From Methanobrevibacter thaueri (GTDB lineage: Archaea; Methanobacteriota; Methanobacteria; Methanobacteriales; Methanobacteriaceae): a DNA stretch of 64,000 bases. Positions 11,745 through 21,088 of this stretch are shown one piece after another. A program made the translations under genes and the position numbers. The notes under the pieces were generated by a model. It saw only the letters and a program-made list of their open reading frames with translations, ran no database searches and was not told the DNA's origin. Positions within the stretch are counted from its first letter, which is position 1, and each line of letters begins with the position of its first letter. The stretch is taken from assembly GCF_015062915.1 (NCBI RefSeq), contig NZ_SUTJ01000002.1, positions 1 through 64,000 on the forward strand, given 5' to 3'.

Positions 11745-11801
11745 AAAATTTATATATTTTAGAATTTATAATGATTATACATGATAAATATATGGAGGAG
11801 A
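11745..11801 (+). promoter_or_regulatory. por operon promoter and ribosome binding site
   Basis: TTTATATATTTT (about 11748-11760) is a strong TATA box. GGAGGAGA at 11794-11801 is an unusually extended Shine-Dalgarno sequence before the porC ATG at 11806. This 8-nt stretch is exactly complementary to TCTCCTCC in the hairpin loop of the RNA at 28978-29194. Confidence 0.7.
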
Positions 11802-11805
11802 ATTA

Positions 11806-12327
11806 ATGATTGAAATTCGTTTTCACGGTAGAGGCGGACAAGGTTCTGTAACTGCTGCTGAGATTTTGGCAAAAGCAGCATTCAAGGACGGCAAATATGT
11901 CCAAGCTTTCCCATTCTTTGGAGTAGAACGTAGGGGAGCTCCAGTTATGGCTTTTACCAGAATTGATGACAAACCAATCGATTTGAGATATCAAATCTAC
12001 AACCCAGACTATGTATTAGTATTAGACGATGGATTATTAAACGTAGTAGACGTATTTTCAGGAATTAAAGACAACACTGAAGTTATAATCAACACTACTG
12101 AGTTTGAAGGCAGTGGAGAACACAAAGTGTACGATATTGACGCAACTGGAATCGCACTTGATATGTTAGGACGTAATATTGTAAACACAATTATCTTAGG
12201 ATACTTTGCTAAAAAGACCAATGTCGTAAGTATCGAATCACTTGTTGAAGTGATTAAGGAAACCTTCCCTGGAAAAATCGGAGAATTAAATGCTGAAGCT
12301 ACTCAAAAAGCTTACGAAATGGGATAA
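11806..12327 (+). CDS. porC: Pyruvate:ferredoxin oxidoreductase, gamma subunit
   Basis: The gamma subunit of the four-subunit archaeal enzyme, which interconverts pyruvate + CoA with acetyl-CoA + CO2 + reduced ferredoxin; in methanogens it works mainly in the anabolic direction. The 173-residue sequence begins [21 protein letters not shown], the family signature, and has GVERRGAPV near residue 40. It is the first gene of a tight operon porC-D-A-B-E-F. Confidence 0.95.
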   Translation: MIEIRFHGRGGQGSVTAAEILAKAAFKDGKYVQAFPFFGVERRGAPVMAFTRIDDKPIDLRYQIYNPDYVLVLDDGLLNVVDVFSGIKDNTEVIINTTEFEGSGEHKVYDIDATGIALDMLGRNIVNTIILGYFAKKTNVVSIESLVEVIKETFPGKIGELNAEATQKAYEMG

Positions 12328-12336
12328 GAAGGTGAG

Positions 12337-12582
12337 ATGATGGTTAATATAGGATGTGTAATTACAACCCCTGGAAGTAGTAAGAATAATAAAACCGGAA
12401 GCTGGAGAACTTTCAAACCTATTTTAGACAAGGAAAAATGTATCGACTGTGATAACTGTATCGTTTTCTGTCCAGATTCCTGTGTAAACAAACAACATGA
12501 TATTGATTACGATTACTGTAAAGGATGCGGAATTTGTGCAAATGAATGCCCATCCGATGCAATCGAAATGGTAAAAGAATAA
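12337..12582 (+). CDS. porD: Pyruvate:ferredoxin oxidoreductase, delta subunit
   Basis: An 81-residue protein with two [4Fe-4S] motifs, [12 protein letters not shown] and [12 protein letters not shown], that pass electrons from the TPP site to external ferredoxin. The N-terminal [11 protein letters not shown] segment is typical of PorD. It starts 9 nt after porC; tandem ATG codons at 12337 and 12340 make the exact start uncertain by one residue. Confidence 0.95.
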   Translation: MMVNIGCVITTPGSSKNNKTGSWRTFKPILDKEKCIDCDNCIVFCPDSCVNKQHDIDYDYCKGCGICANECPSDAIEMVKE

Positions 12583-12595
12583 AGAGAGTGATTTA

Positions 12596-13744
12596 ATGAT
12601 AAGAGAAGTAATGACCGCAAACAAAGCAGTTGCAGAAGCTGCAAGATTGGCTAAGCCACAAGTTATTCCTGTTTATCCAATTACTCCACAAACTACAATT
12701 TCAGAATATTTAGCACAATATGTTGCTGATGAAAAAATTGATGCTAAATATGTTAAAGTAGAATCAGAACACAGTGCAATAAGTGCTGCAGTTGGAGCAA
12801 GCGCTACTGGAGTAAGAGTATTTACAGCAACATCTTCACAAGGATTAATGTTGATGCACGAAATTTTATTTGCAGCAGCAGGTATGAGAACACCTTTCGT
12901 TTTAGCTGATGCAAACAGAGCAATTTCAGCACCATTAAACATTTGGAACGATCAACAAGACTCAATCGCACAAAGAGATGCAGGATGGTTGCAAATTTAC
13001 GTTGAAAATGCACAAGAAGCATTGGACACTACTTTAATGGCATATAAAATTTCTGAAAACCCTAAAGTATTACTGCCATCCATGGTATGTTTAGACGGAT
13101 TCATCTTAACTCACACAGTTGAACCTGTAGAAATACCAGATCAAGAACCTGTAGATGAATTTTTACCTCCATACAAAGCTGAACATGCATTCCTTGATCC
13201 TAAAAACCCAATGTCCATTGGTAACCTAGCTGACCCTGACTATTATCTTGAAGCAAGACACGACATGCAAGTGGCAATGGAAAACTCAATTGAAGTAATC
13301 CAACAAACTTGCGATGAATTCGCTGAAATATTCGGAAGAAAATATGGTCTTGTCGAACCATACAAAACCGAAGACGCAGACATCATATTTGTCGCTATGG
13401 GATCACTATGCAGTACCATCAGAGTCATTGTTGACCAATTAAGAGAACAAGGAGAAAAAGTAGGTTTGCTTAAAATCAGAGCTTACAGACCATTCCCTGT
13501 TGAAGCTATTGATGAAGCTGTTAAAAACTGTGAAAAATTAGCAGTCATCGATAAAAACGTGACATTCGGAATCGGTGGAGCATTATACACTGACATTAAA
13601 GCAAAAATACACAAGGACGCTTACGGATTTATTGCCGGTTTAGGTGGAAGAGACATTACACCTGACGCAATTTTAGAAGTTTATGAAAAAACTAAAAATG
13701 TGCCTGAAAAAGAAGTCACATGGATTGGACTTAAGGAGGAATAG
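12596..13744 (+). CDS. porA: Pyruvate:ferredoxin oxidoreductase, alpha subunit
   Basis: The 382-residue subunit contains the pyrimidine-binding TPP domain, with the signature [14 protein letters not shown] near residue 25 and [15 protein letters not shown] near 58. A C-terminal transketolase-like domain (about 250-380) follows. It combines with porB to form the active site. It lies 13 nt after porD in the operon. Length and motifs are complete. Confidence 0.96.
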   Translation: MIREVMTANKAVAEAARLAKPQVIPVYPITPQTTISEYLAQYVADEKIDAKYVKVESEHSAISAAVGASATGVRVFTATSSQGLMLMHEILFAAAGMRTPFVLADANRAISAPLNIWNDQQDSIAQRDAGWLQIYVENAQEALDTTLMAYKISENPKVLLPSMVCLDGFILTHTVEPVEIPDQEPVDEFLPPYKAEHAFLDPKNPMSIGNLADPDYYLEARHDMQVAMENSIEVIQQTCDEFAEIFGRKYGLVEPYKTEDADIIFVAMGSLCSTIRVIVDQLREQGEKVGLLKIRAYRPFPVEAIDEAVKNCEKLAVIDKNVTFGIGGALYTDIKAKIHKDAYGFIAGLGGRDITPDAILEVYEKTKNVPEKEVTWIGLKEE

Positions 13745-13746
13745 AT

Positions 13747-14616
13747 ATGGTAGACATACCTGATAAAAACTTATTAGCACCAGGACACAGAGGTTGTGCT
13801 GGTTGTGGAGCATCAATTGCAGTTAAATTGGCTTTAAATGCAATGGGTGAAAATACTGTAGCTATTTCTGCTACCGGTTGTCTTGAAGTTATGACCACTC
13901 CATACCCAGAAACCGCATGGGAAATTCCATTCATCCACGTTGCATTTGAAAACTCCGGTGCAGTGGCATCCGGTGTGGAAAGCGCATTGAGAATTCAAGG
14001 AAAAGATGACATCAATGTAGTCGCTTTCGGTGGTGACGGAGGAACCGTAGATATCGGTTTACAATCCCTCTCAGGAGCCATGGAAAGAGGACACAACATG
14101 ACCTACATCTGTTACGATAACGAAGCATACATGAACACTGGTATCCAAAGAAGTGGAGCAACACCATTCGGTGCAACAACCACCACTTCACCAATGGGTA
14201 GCGGAAGTTTCGGGGAAGACAAACCTAAGAAAAACATGCCAATGATTATGGCAGCACACGGAATCCCTTATGTCGCTACCGCATCAATTGCATTCCCAGA
14301 AGATTACGTTAAAAAAGTGAAAAAGGCTGCAGAAACCAAAGGACCTGCATACATCCACTTGCAACAACCATGTACTACCGGTTGGGGATACCCATCTGAT
14401 AAGACAATTGAAATGGGAAGATTAGCAGTTGAAACTGGATCCTGGATTTTATATGAAATCGTGGACGGCAAATTCGAAATCACTTACAGGCCTGAAGAAA
14501 GAAAACCTGTAAAAGAATACTTAGCACCACAAAAAAGGTTCAGACACTTGGATGACGAGCTCATTGATAAAATACAAAAATACGTTGATGCAGAGTGTGA
14601 AGAACTAGGATTATAG
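13747..14616 (+). CDS. porB: Pyruvate:ferredoxin oxidoreductase, beta subunit
   Basis: The 289-residue TPP-binding subunit. GCAGCGASI near residue 16 supplies two of the cysteines for the proximal [4Fe-4S] cluster, and GDGGTVDIG near residue 97, followed by [10 protein letters not shown], forms the diphosphate/Mg-binding motif. It follows porA by 2 nt, with AAGGAGGAAT as ribosome binding site inside the end of porA. Confidence 0.96.
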   Translation: MVDIPDKNLLAPGHRGCAGCGASIAVKLALNAMGENTVAISATGCLEVMTTPYPETAWEIPFIHVAFENSGAVASGVESALRIQGKDDINVVAFGGDGGTVDIGLQSLSGAMERGHNMTYICYDNEAYMNTGIQRSGATPFGATTTTSPMGSGSFGEDKPKKNMPMIMAAHGIPYVATASIAFPEDYVKKVKKAAETKGPAYIHLQQPCTTGWGYPSDKTIEMGRLAVETGSWILYEIVDGKFEITYRPEERKPVKEYLAPQKRFRHLDDELIDKIQKYVDAECEELGL

Positions 14617-14626
14617 GAGGAAAACA

Positions 14627-15127
14627 ATGGAAAAAATTTCTGTAAATAGCAATTTATGTGATGGATGTATGAATTGTGAAAACATGTGTGCATCTGTTCA
14701 CAGTGCTAGTAGAATAAAAATAATAGAACATCATTCTATGTATTATTCCATTGTATGTCAACATTGTGAAAGCGCACCATGTATAACAATCTGTCCAACC
14801 GATGCAGTCACCGACGGTGGCGTCAACAGCGAAAAATGTATCGGCTGTGGATTATGTGTAATGGCTTGTCCATTCGGTGCAATGACTTTCCAATCCAGTG
14901 TTGCTGAGAAATGTGACCTCTGTGCTGACAGGGAAGAAGGACCTGCATGTATCAAAGCATGTACCAAAAGAGCTATTAGCATTGTTGATCCTGCTAAAAT
15001 CAAAGCTAAGAATCAGGAAAAATTCTTGTCCAAAATGGCAGGATTATACGAACCTAACAACAAGCAAAGTAGCTTTGTCCACATAATTACAAGTCAAGCA
15101 AGAGCAAGACTTGTATTGGATGAATAA
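14627..15127 (+). CDS. porE: PorE, polyferredoxin-type por operon protein
   Basis: A 166-residue protein with several Cys motifs: CDGCMNCENMC at the N-terminus, CQHCESAPCITICP, CIGCGLCVMACP and CDLCADREEGPACIKAC. These suggest about four [4Fe-4S] clusters of the HycB/DmsB type. PorE and PorF are needed for anabolic pyruvate synthesis in methanogens, probably as dedicated electron carriers to Por. GGAGG precedes the start, 10 nt after porB. Confidence 0.92.
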   Translation: MEKISVNSNLCDGCMNCENMCASVHSASRIKIIEHHSMYYSIVCQHCESAPCITICPTDAVTDGGVNSEKCIGCGLCVMACPFGAMTFQSSVAEKCDLCADREEGPACIKACTKRAISIVDPAKIKAKNQEKFLSKMAGLYEPNNKQSSFVHIITSQARARLVLDE

Positions 15128-15136
15128 AATAGAATT

Positions 15137-15376
15137 ATGTTTAAAACAGGAAACTGTACTACTTGTACAACCTGCGGAAGTTGTCAACAAACACCAAATG
15201 TTGACACTCCCATCTTATTTTGTATGCATTGCCAACCATCAGAAGCGCCATGTTTATTGACTTGTAGCGAGGGAGCCATTGAAGTTTTGGGAGGAGCGAT
15301 TACTATCAATGGTGAAAAATGCAACAAGTGTGGGGATTGTGTGGAAGTTTGCCCAATTGGCGTAATTAAAATTTAA
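15137..15376 (+). CDS. porF: PorF, small Fe-S protein of the por operon
   Basis: A 79-residue Cys-rich protein. CTTCTTCGSC, CMHC...PCLLTC and CNKCGDCVEVCP mark at least two [4Fe-4S] sites. It is the last por gene, 9 nt after porE, and probably partners PorE in electron delivery. The N-terminal MFKTGNCTTCTTCGS is unusually rich in Cys and Thr. Confidence 0.9.
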   Translation: MFKTGNCTTCTTCGSCQQTPNVDTPILFCMHCQPSEAPCLLTCSEGAIEVLGGAITINGEKCNKCGDCVEVCPIGVIKI

Positions 15377-15427
15377 ATATTTCAAAATCCAAAAATATGA
15401 TTAATTAATTTTTATAAGTGATTTATT

Positions 15428-16270
15428 TTGATTACAAAAGATACTATTAGAGATACTGTTTATGAACTTTACAAGCAAGCGGTTATTGTTCTTGGTGATG
15501 ATGTAAAAAAATCACTTGAAGATGCTCTTAAAATTGAAGAACATGAACTTGCAAGGTTGAATATTGAAGCTATTTTAAAAAATATTGAACTTGCAGAAGA
15601 GAAAGGCATTCCAATGTGCCAAGATACAGGTTTGCCGGTTGTTTTTGTCAAGTTAGGTAATGTTGAAGTTGAAAACTTGCGTGAAGGAATCGAAGAGGGA
15701 ATAAAAAAGGCCACAAAAGAAATTCCAATAAGGCCAAACATCGTCGATCCGCTAACACGTGAAAACACAAACATTAACGTTGGAGACTACATCCCACCAA
15801 TCGACATTGAACTGATTGATGCAGATTACCTTGAAATCACAATACTTCCAAAGGGATTCGGTTCAGAAAACAACAATGCCCTTAAAATGGCCTTGCCTGC
15901 TGAAGGAATAGAAGGCATTAAGGAATTTGTAGTGGAATCAGTCCTTAAGGCAAAAGGAAAACCATGCCCGCCAACCGTTGTAGGTGTTGGAATTGGTGGA
16001 ACATCAGACCTCTGCCTGAAACTCGGTAAGAAAGCATTGCTTGGAAAAGTTGGCGAAAGAAACCCTGATCCTGAAATAGCAAAATTAGAACAAGAAATCC
16101 TTGATGAAATAAATGCATCAGGAATCGGCCCAATGGGACTTGGCGGTAAGACAACCACACTGGACGTTAAAATATTAAAAGCACATACCCATACCGCAGG
16201 ATTGCCTATTGGAGTTTGCATCCAATGCTGGGCAGACAGGCATGCAACAACAAAAATATATGATGATTAG
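15428..16270 (+). CDS. Class I fumarate hydratase, alpha subunit
   Basis: The 280-residue protein matches the N-terminal (TtdA-type) half of oxygen-sensitive [4Fe-4S] fumarases/tartrate dehydratases: [15 protein letters not shown] near residue 63, [14 protein letters not shown] near 190 and the C-terminal [13 protein letters not shown] supply the cluster cysteines. It hydrates fumarate to malate in the incomplete reductive TCA route. The start is TTG, with GTGAT just upstream. The beta subunit is not in the window. The position after por matches the order I recall from Methanothermobacter. Confidence 0.9.
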   Translation: MITKDTIRDTVYELYKQAVIVLGDDVKKSLEDALKIEEHELARLNIEAILKNIELAEEKGIPMCQDTGLPVVFVKLGNVEVENLREGIEEGIKKATKEIPIRPNIVDPLTRENTNINVGDYIPPIDIELIDADYLEITILPKGFGSENNNALKMALPAEGIEGIKEFVVESVLKAKGKPCPPTVVGVGIGGTSDLCLKLGKKALLGKVGERNPDPEIAKLEQEILDEINASGIGPMGLGGKTTTLDVKILKAHTHTAGLPIGVCIQCWADRHATTKIYDD

Positions 16271-16298
16271 ATAGATTCTAATCATGACTCTTCTTTTT

Positions 16299-17183
16299 TT
16301 ATCTGAAAGACCTTGGAGTAGTAGGTCTTGGAATATTGTCATGGAACTCAACGGCAACATCCATCATCTCAACTGAAATGTCACCGATTCTCTTGAAAGC
16401 TTTAATAACCCTGAAAAGATAAATGAAATAGTTTGAACGCTCCTTTTCATCGAATGAACTTTCAGCCATCTGGGTGGCAATCAGGTTGATTGCCTTGGAT
16501 TGCATGATGTGTATTGTGTCCTGCAAATCCATCAGATCATCCTTAAGTTCAGTTTTACCTTCAATGAACGCCTTCATGGCCAAACGAATCATTGACTGTG
16601 CGGTCTTGTACATCTTCTTCAGCTTTTTGAGTATATTGTCATCAACCTCATAAACATCATTGATGACGAATTTAGCAATATGTCCGCAGTAATCCCCTAT
16701 ACGTTCCAAATCATAGGCGATTTCATTGTAAAGGAGTGATTTTGAAATTTCGGAATGCTGGTTGATGCTCACAATTGTCTCAACGGAGGTTCTTATCTTT
16801 TCAACCATGTTGTTTGTAGCGTAATCCATTTCCAATGCCTTGTTGGCCTTGTCCTCATCATATTCAAGGACTGCATCAAATGAGGTTTCCAATTGTGAGT
16901 GAACATGCTTTGCCATATTCGCCAGCATGTCATTAATCAAAACATTACCGGTACTGTTCCTGGTGCTTACATAATCCCCAACTGACTCGACAATCTTTTC
17001 ATAACTCTTCAAATCAATCATGTATGCCCTTTTTACTGTGCCGTCCTTGACCAATGGCTGCAGCAATTGGGTCACATATCTGCGAGTTATTCCTAACCTT
17101 TCTGCGATTTCATCCTGAGTTGAAGGATTTTCATATAATATAAGATCCAGAATATCCTTTAATGTTTTGTCTTTCTTGCTCAT
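16299..17183 (-). CDS. HTH-PhoU domain regulator
   Basis: Residues 1-55 form a winged helix-turn-helix (ITRRYVTQLLQPLVKDG). Residues about 80-280 are helical PhoU-like repeats with the ExxxDxERIGD-type metal-binding sequence AYDLERIGDYCGHIA and RVIKAFKRIGDISVEM. Archaeal fusions of this kind are thought to sense phosphate status. No pst transporter is adjacent; its only close neighbour is the membrane protein upstream, 8 nt away. The target is unknown. Confidence 0.8.
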   Translation of the reverse strand: MSKKDKTLKDILDLILYENPSTQDEIAERLGITRRYVTQLLQPLVKDGTVKRAYMIDLKSYEKIVESVGDYVSTRNSTGNVLINDMLANMAKHVHSQLETSFDAVLEYDEDKANKALEMDYATNNMVEKIRTSVETIVSINQHSEISKSLLYNEIAYDLERIGDYCGHIAKFVINDVYEVDDNILKKLKKMYKTAQSMIRLAMKAFIEGKTELKDDLMDLQDTIHIMQSKAINLIATQMAESSFDEKERSNYFIYLFRVIKAFKRIGDISVEMMDVAVEFHDNIPRPTTPRSFR

Positions 17184-17191
17184 TTTATCAA

Positions 17192-18064
17192 CTATTTCTT
17201 GTAATCATCCAACAAATCATTAGATTCAAACTGGATATTAGCGGAAGATTCGTTAATTCCAGATTGTGGTTTTTCAACATCAACATTACTTTGGAACATA
17301 ATCTCCTCATCATGTTTAGGATGATTCAATGGCTCATGCCTTTGAACACGAATGCTTTTTCCTTTCTTCTCATAGTCAAAGTCATTATGCTTTCTGGAAT
17401 GATGTTTCTTTTGGAGATTTTCTCTTGTGAATGTTTCCTGATTAATTTGATGTTTTCTTGCATTGAATTCCTTTTCTGATTCGTTTGCAGAAATTAAAAT
17501 CTTAATAATCACAAATGCGATAAGAACCAATGCTATAATTGCTATCGGCAAATCAAAATGAATAAAAATTCCGTCATAGACATTAGTAAAACTGTTTCCA
17601 GCATCCGCAAATCCTCTTGCCAAGAATATCAAACCTACAAAGGCTATGATTGCCCCATGAGACTTTTTAATGATATCTGGTTTTAAGACTAACGGATATA
17701 CACTTATTACAAGCATTGCAATTCCTAAAATCCTGTAGAGATTGTTGTTTGCAATTTCCTGAAGTGACATGAATGCATTATGGAATCCGTATGGTAAAAT
17801 TCCCATATCTGAGAGTAAAGCGAAAATTAATAACAATTGGATTAAAGCGATTACCGCTAACGGGAAAATATAGGCGATCTCCCATTCAAAGTTAGTGCTG
17901 AACTTTGCATCGCTAACCGGCCTTTCCAATGCTTCAGTAAGCATGTTATACAGTACGGAAGAGACTACAGAACCTATGATTGTACCTGCAACCCCTAAAA
18001 TGGAAGTTAAAACTGCAACAAAAGCAGAAATAAAACCTACAAGTATAATTTTCTTATGATTCAA
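17192..18064 (-). CDS. Multi-pass membrane protein, unknown function
   Basis: The 290-residue protein has about six hydrophobic segments in residues 5-215. A hydrophilic, charged C-terminal tail of about 75 residues is rich in His, Lys and Glu (KKHHSRKHNDFDYEKKG). I recognise no named family. It is probably co-transcribed with the PhoU regulator downstream. The polar tail probably lies in the cytoplasm and could contact that regulator, but this is only inference from adjacency. Confidence 0.6.
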   Translation of the reverse strand: MNHKKIILVGFISAFVAVLTSILGVAGTIIGSVVSSVLYNMLTEALERPVSDAKFSTNFEWEIAYIFPLAVIALIQLLLIFALLSDMGILPYGFHNAFMSLQEIANNNLYRILGIAMLVISVYPLVLKPDIIKKSHGAIIAFVGLIFLARGFADAGNSFTNVYDGIFIHFDLPIAIIALVLIAFVIIKILISANESEKEFNARKHQINQETFTRENLQKKHHSRKHNDFDYEKKGKSIRVQRHEPLNHPKHDEEIMFQSNVDVEKPQSGINESSANIQFESNDLLDDYKK

Positions 18065-18194
18065 ATTTTCACCTTAAAAGTTTATTGTTAAAAATAAAAT
18101 TAATATTATATTATTAAGATTTCAAGTAATTTAAAGTTTAAGGTATTTTGCCATTAAAAACGTCTAAGTTAAAATCTTGAAAAAAATAGCTTAA

Positions 18195-18267
18195 AGCCTT
18201 AGGGGGGATTCGAACCCCCGACTTCTACCTTACCAAGGTAGCGCTCTACCAGCTGAGCCACTAAGGC
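18195..18267 (-). tRNA. tRNA-Thr (GGT)
   Basis: On the minus strand a complete cloverleaf folds: acceptor GCCTTAG/CTAAGGC, D arm with GCTCAGCTGGTAGAGC, anticodon stem CTACC/GGTAG with loop TTGGTAA (anticodon GGT) and T arm GGGGGTTCGAATCCCCC. The discriminator is U and CCA is not encoded. No intron. Confidence 0.95.
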
Positions 18268-18306
18268 AAAATCGAGAATGAAAAAAATACTAAAATAATA
18301 AAATAG

Positions 18307-18389
<83 letters not shown>

Positions 18390-18563
18390 ATACAATAGTA
18401 ATATATGTTTACATAGTATTTAAATGTTACCCTTTTTTGTCATTTTCAAGGACAATTTTAAAAACTACACTATAATATTGACTATCCAACTATTTAAATA
18501 TTAAGATAATCAAATAGTAGAAATAATAACAATTTTTTTAATTAAGTTAAAATGGTGTATTAA

Positions 18564-18731
18564 TTGAAAGTAGATATGGAAGAATGTGGAGTTTGTGAAG
18601 ATTGCATTGATGTGTGTATGGAAGAAGCTATTGAAAGAAGAGCATACACTATCATCATTGACGCTTCAAAATGTGATAACTGCGGCGAATGTGTTGACGT
18701 TTGTCCAGTGGGTGCAATTTACGAAGACTAG
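18564..18731 (+). CDS. Small 2[4Fe-4S] ferredoxin
   Basis: A 55-residue protein starting at TTG with GGTG 6 nt upstream. Two cluster motifs are clear: Cys8, 11, 14, 18 (CGVCEDCIDVC) and Cys37, 40, 43, 47 (CDNCGECVDVCP). The first motif lacks the usual Pro after its fourth Cys (CMEEA instead of CPxxA). It would act as a soluble low-potential electron carrier. The next gene starts 8 nt after its stop, so they are probably co-transcribed. Confidence 0.88.
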   Translation: MKVDMEECGVCEDCIDVCMEEAIERRAYTIIIDASKCDNCGECVDVCPVGAIYED

Positions 18732-18739
18732 GTTTGAGT

Positions 18740-19510
18740 ATGAAAAAATTTACCATTATAGATTACATCATTATAATATTAGTAATATGTGCTGTCGCTT
18801 TTGCTTTTATACATATTACCACTGATGACTCATCCGATTTGCAGAAAACAGCATTTGATGAGTCAACCGTGAATAAGATTCCTGACACTTATCTTAAATA
18901 TTACAAGGACGGCTTGAAAGTCAACGCCACAGTTGAAGGGTTCAACTCAACAAACGGAGAACCTGTGAGCGTGAGTGGAAAAGTGATTTGGGAAGACGAC
19001 AATGGTGGCGGAGATGTTAAATTGCTCATCGAATCCGAAGGCAAAACATATACTGCCGGACTTTACAGGTACAACCCTCAAGTCGACATTTACATTGACC
19101 ACGTCAGCATGGAAAGCAACGGCGAGAAATATGAGAACTTAACTGAGATAACCGTCAAACCTAAAAAGGTCAGTTCCCTGAGCGATCTGATTTCTGGAAT
19201 CGGAAATGAGACAGATTATGAAATCTCAACAATGGTAAGCATAGATGATTTAAGCACATCAAAAGTTCAGGAGATTACCAATAAACTTCAGGATAGCGGC
19301 AGGATTTCAATTAAGGGCGAATCTGTTGGAATGAATAATCAATTGAAAATTACAAGAGCCACAGCTGAAAACATAAACGATGCAAGTTCCATCCTTGGAA
19401 ATGTCAATGGAATCAGTGAGGACATTACCATCAGAATCTATGACAGTACCGACAAGGATGTCAACGCCATCAAGGACAAGTACGAAGTAATTAACATCAG
19501 GACTTTTTAA
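18740..19510 (+). CDS. Membrane-anchored protein, DUF4330-like
   Basis: A 256-residue protein with a single N-terminal transmembrane helix (MKKFTIIDYIIIILVICAVAFAFI) and a long extracytoplasmic region of mixed beta structure. The start pattern and layout recall DUF4330, but I am not certain. The frame runs back to 18701, overlapping the ferredoxin; the ATG at 18740, just before the hydrophobic segment, is the sensible start. It is followed after 12 nt by a polymerase-like membrane protein, hinting at a cell-surface polymer role. Confidence 0.6.
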   Translation: MKKFTIIDYIIIILVICAVAFAFIHITTDDSSDLQKTAFDESTVNKIPDTYLKYYKDGLKVNATVEGFNSTNGEPVSVSGKVIWEDDNGGGDVKLLIESEGKTYTAGLYRYNPQVDIYIDHVSMESNGEKYENLTEITVKPKKVSSLSDLISGIGNETDYEISTMVSIDDLSTSKVQEITNKLQDSGRISIKGESVGMNNQLKITRATAENINDASSILGNVNGISEDITIRIYDSTDKDVNAIKDKYEVINIRTF

Positions 19511-19522
19511 GTTGTGTAGACC

Positions 19523-20806
19523 ATGAGCGTAATCTATTCCACATTAACTTCAATAATAAACAGAATCAGTGATGAATTTCACAAATCCTTTTTATTTTCA
19601 ACCATATTCTCCGTTTTAGGATTTATTGAAAATCAGTGGGTCAGCAGCTTTTTCAAAGGCCTTTATCCTGGCGAAAATTTCCTAAGTTTTTTGAATAAAA
19701 ACAACATACTTAAAAATCACATATTCAATCCTCTGATTGTGATTTTCCTGTTTGCACTGTTCCTGATATTATCCCTTAATCCACCATCCACAAGCCTGGT
19801 GATTACATTGGCCCTGGCATTTGTCGGATTTTTCATCGGATCTGCAATTGCACCAAGATATTTTTTAAACAAGACAACCGATAGCATCGTCCGTTTTGAT
19901 AGAAGAGACATTTATTCAATCGGATTTTGCCTATTGTTAATCAGCATCGTGTTTTTCTTCATAAGCATTGCTTCTGTTGGAGGAATTCCACTACTAAAAC
20001 CTTCAATAAGGTATCTGTTAAAGCCTATGTTCACAATGCCTGTGTTTTTAATAATTCCAGCCACATGCATGATTGCCAGTGCATACCTGAAGGATTATAA
20101 TGATGGAAAAATCACACGTTCACAGGCCAGATTCAGATTCCTATTTTTGCTTGCAATTGACTGTGCATTTTTATTGCTTTTAGGTTATAGGACACCACTA
20201 CTTGCAGCATTTCTCATCATAATTATCATAGGTTTCTATGGAAATATCGTTTCTCTATGGGAAGTTGTAGTCGGCGCACTAATTGGTATAGGTGCAATAA
20301 TCGGAATTGGTTATTTTCGTTCATTAGGTGAGATGACAATCACCTCATCAACAAGTCCGTTCTACACCCTGCAGTCAAGGGCAGACTTCACATTGCACGT
20401 GTTGAACCTGCTTGACTTTATCGGAGGAAACTTCGGCCTTACACATGGACACATGCTTGCAAGCGCCATTCCAGGAAGTGATTTGGGTCCTAGAATGATG
20501 GTTGGAAAGCTCATTGCATGGAGAACCGAAGTTACAGTCACACCAACCCTGATTGGTCAGATGGTGGTTGACTTTGGAAAGGTTGGAGTGTTTGTCGGAA
20601 TGTGCCTGTTGGGTTTCATATTGGGAATCGGATTTAAGATAATGCAAAAGACAAAAGACTTCTTCTACATTGGAATCTATGCACTGATTTTAACCTATGC
20701 AATTTTAGGAATTGAAACCGGAATCCTAGACATTCAAGTTTTATTCTACTTTATAATAGCCATTTTTATCTATTTTGTCTGCATTAAAAGGAGTATTTCC
20801 AATTAG
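19523..20806 (+). CDS. Wzy-like oligosaccharide repeat-unit polymerase
   Basis: The 427-residue protein has roughly eleven transmembrane segments and a large polar loop near residues 270-340 containing SRADFTLHVLN and GPRMMVGKLIAWRTEV. This matches archaeal putative O-antigen polymerase families (O_anti_polymase type), which join lipid-linked oligosaccharides outside the membrane. No glycosyltransferases flank it in this window, so its substrate is unknown. It is in line with the anchored protein upstream. Confidence 0.65.
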   Translation: MSVIYSTLTSIINRISDEFHKSFLFSTIFSVLGFIENQWVSSFFKGLYPGENFLSFLNKNNILKNHIFNPLIVIFLFALFLILSLNPPSTSLVITLALAFVGFFIGSAIAPRYFLNKTTDSIVRFDRRDIYSIGFCLLLISIVFFFISIASVGGIPLLKPSIRYLLKPMFTMPVFLIIPATCMIASAYLKDYNDGKITRSQARFRFLFLLAIDCAFLLLLGYRTPLLAAFLIIIIIGFYGNIVSLWEVVVGALIGIGAIIGIGYFRSLGEMTITSSTSPFYTLQSRADFTLHVLNLLDFIGGNFGLTHGHMLASAIPGSDLGPRMMVGKLIAWRTEVTVTPTLIGQMVVDFGKVGVFVGMCLLGFILGIGFKIMQKTKDFFYIGIYALILTYAILGIETGILDIQVLFYFIIAIFIYFVCIKRSISN

Positions 20807-21088
20807 TATTACAAAACCTCATCATTTTTCTTCAAAAGTATTAATTTAGTATTACAAATTTTTAAAAATAATACTAAAAAGTATTACTTTAATAATGTTT
20901 ATATAGGTGAATTGAATTAATCTATAAAATGTCAAGGGAAAAATAAGCTTTATTAACCTCTTTATTTAATAAAACTTCCATATAACTTGATATTACTAAA
21001 AATAAACAAAAATAATACTTTAAAGTAATACATCATTTATAAATAAAAATAAAAAAAGTATTACTTATGAAAAAAGGGAGGAATAATT
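20801..21088 (+). promoter_or_regulatory. cbi operon control region with AGTATTAC repeats
   Basis: Repeated AGTATTAC/GTAATACT elements fill this gap. AATTAGTATTAC lies at 20801-20812 and AGTATTAC at 20848-20855. TAATACT-AAAA-AGTATTA is an inverted repeat at 20869-20886, just before a TATA box (TTTATATAG 20898-20906). TAATACTTTAAAGTAATAC lies at 21013-21031 before a second TATA box (TTTATAAAT 21036-21044), and AGTATTACTTA lies at 21057-21067 where transcripts would start. The elements bracket the promoters like operators. Because the operon imports Ni or Co, a NikR-type regulator is a reasonable guess. GGGAGGA precedes the TTG start of cbiM. Confidence 0.6.

Noticed and set aside
20807..21088. 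Cobalamin riboswitch before cbiM
   Set aside because: No B12-box or multi-helix structure is visible; the region is short AT-rich sequence with repeated operator-like motifs.
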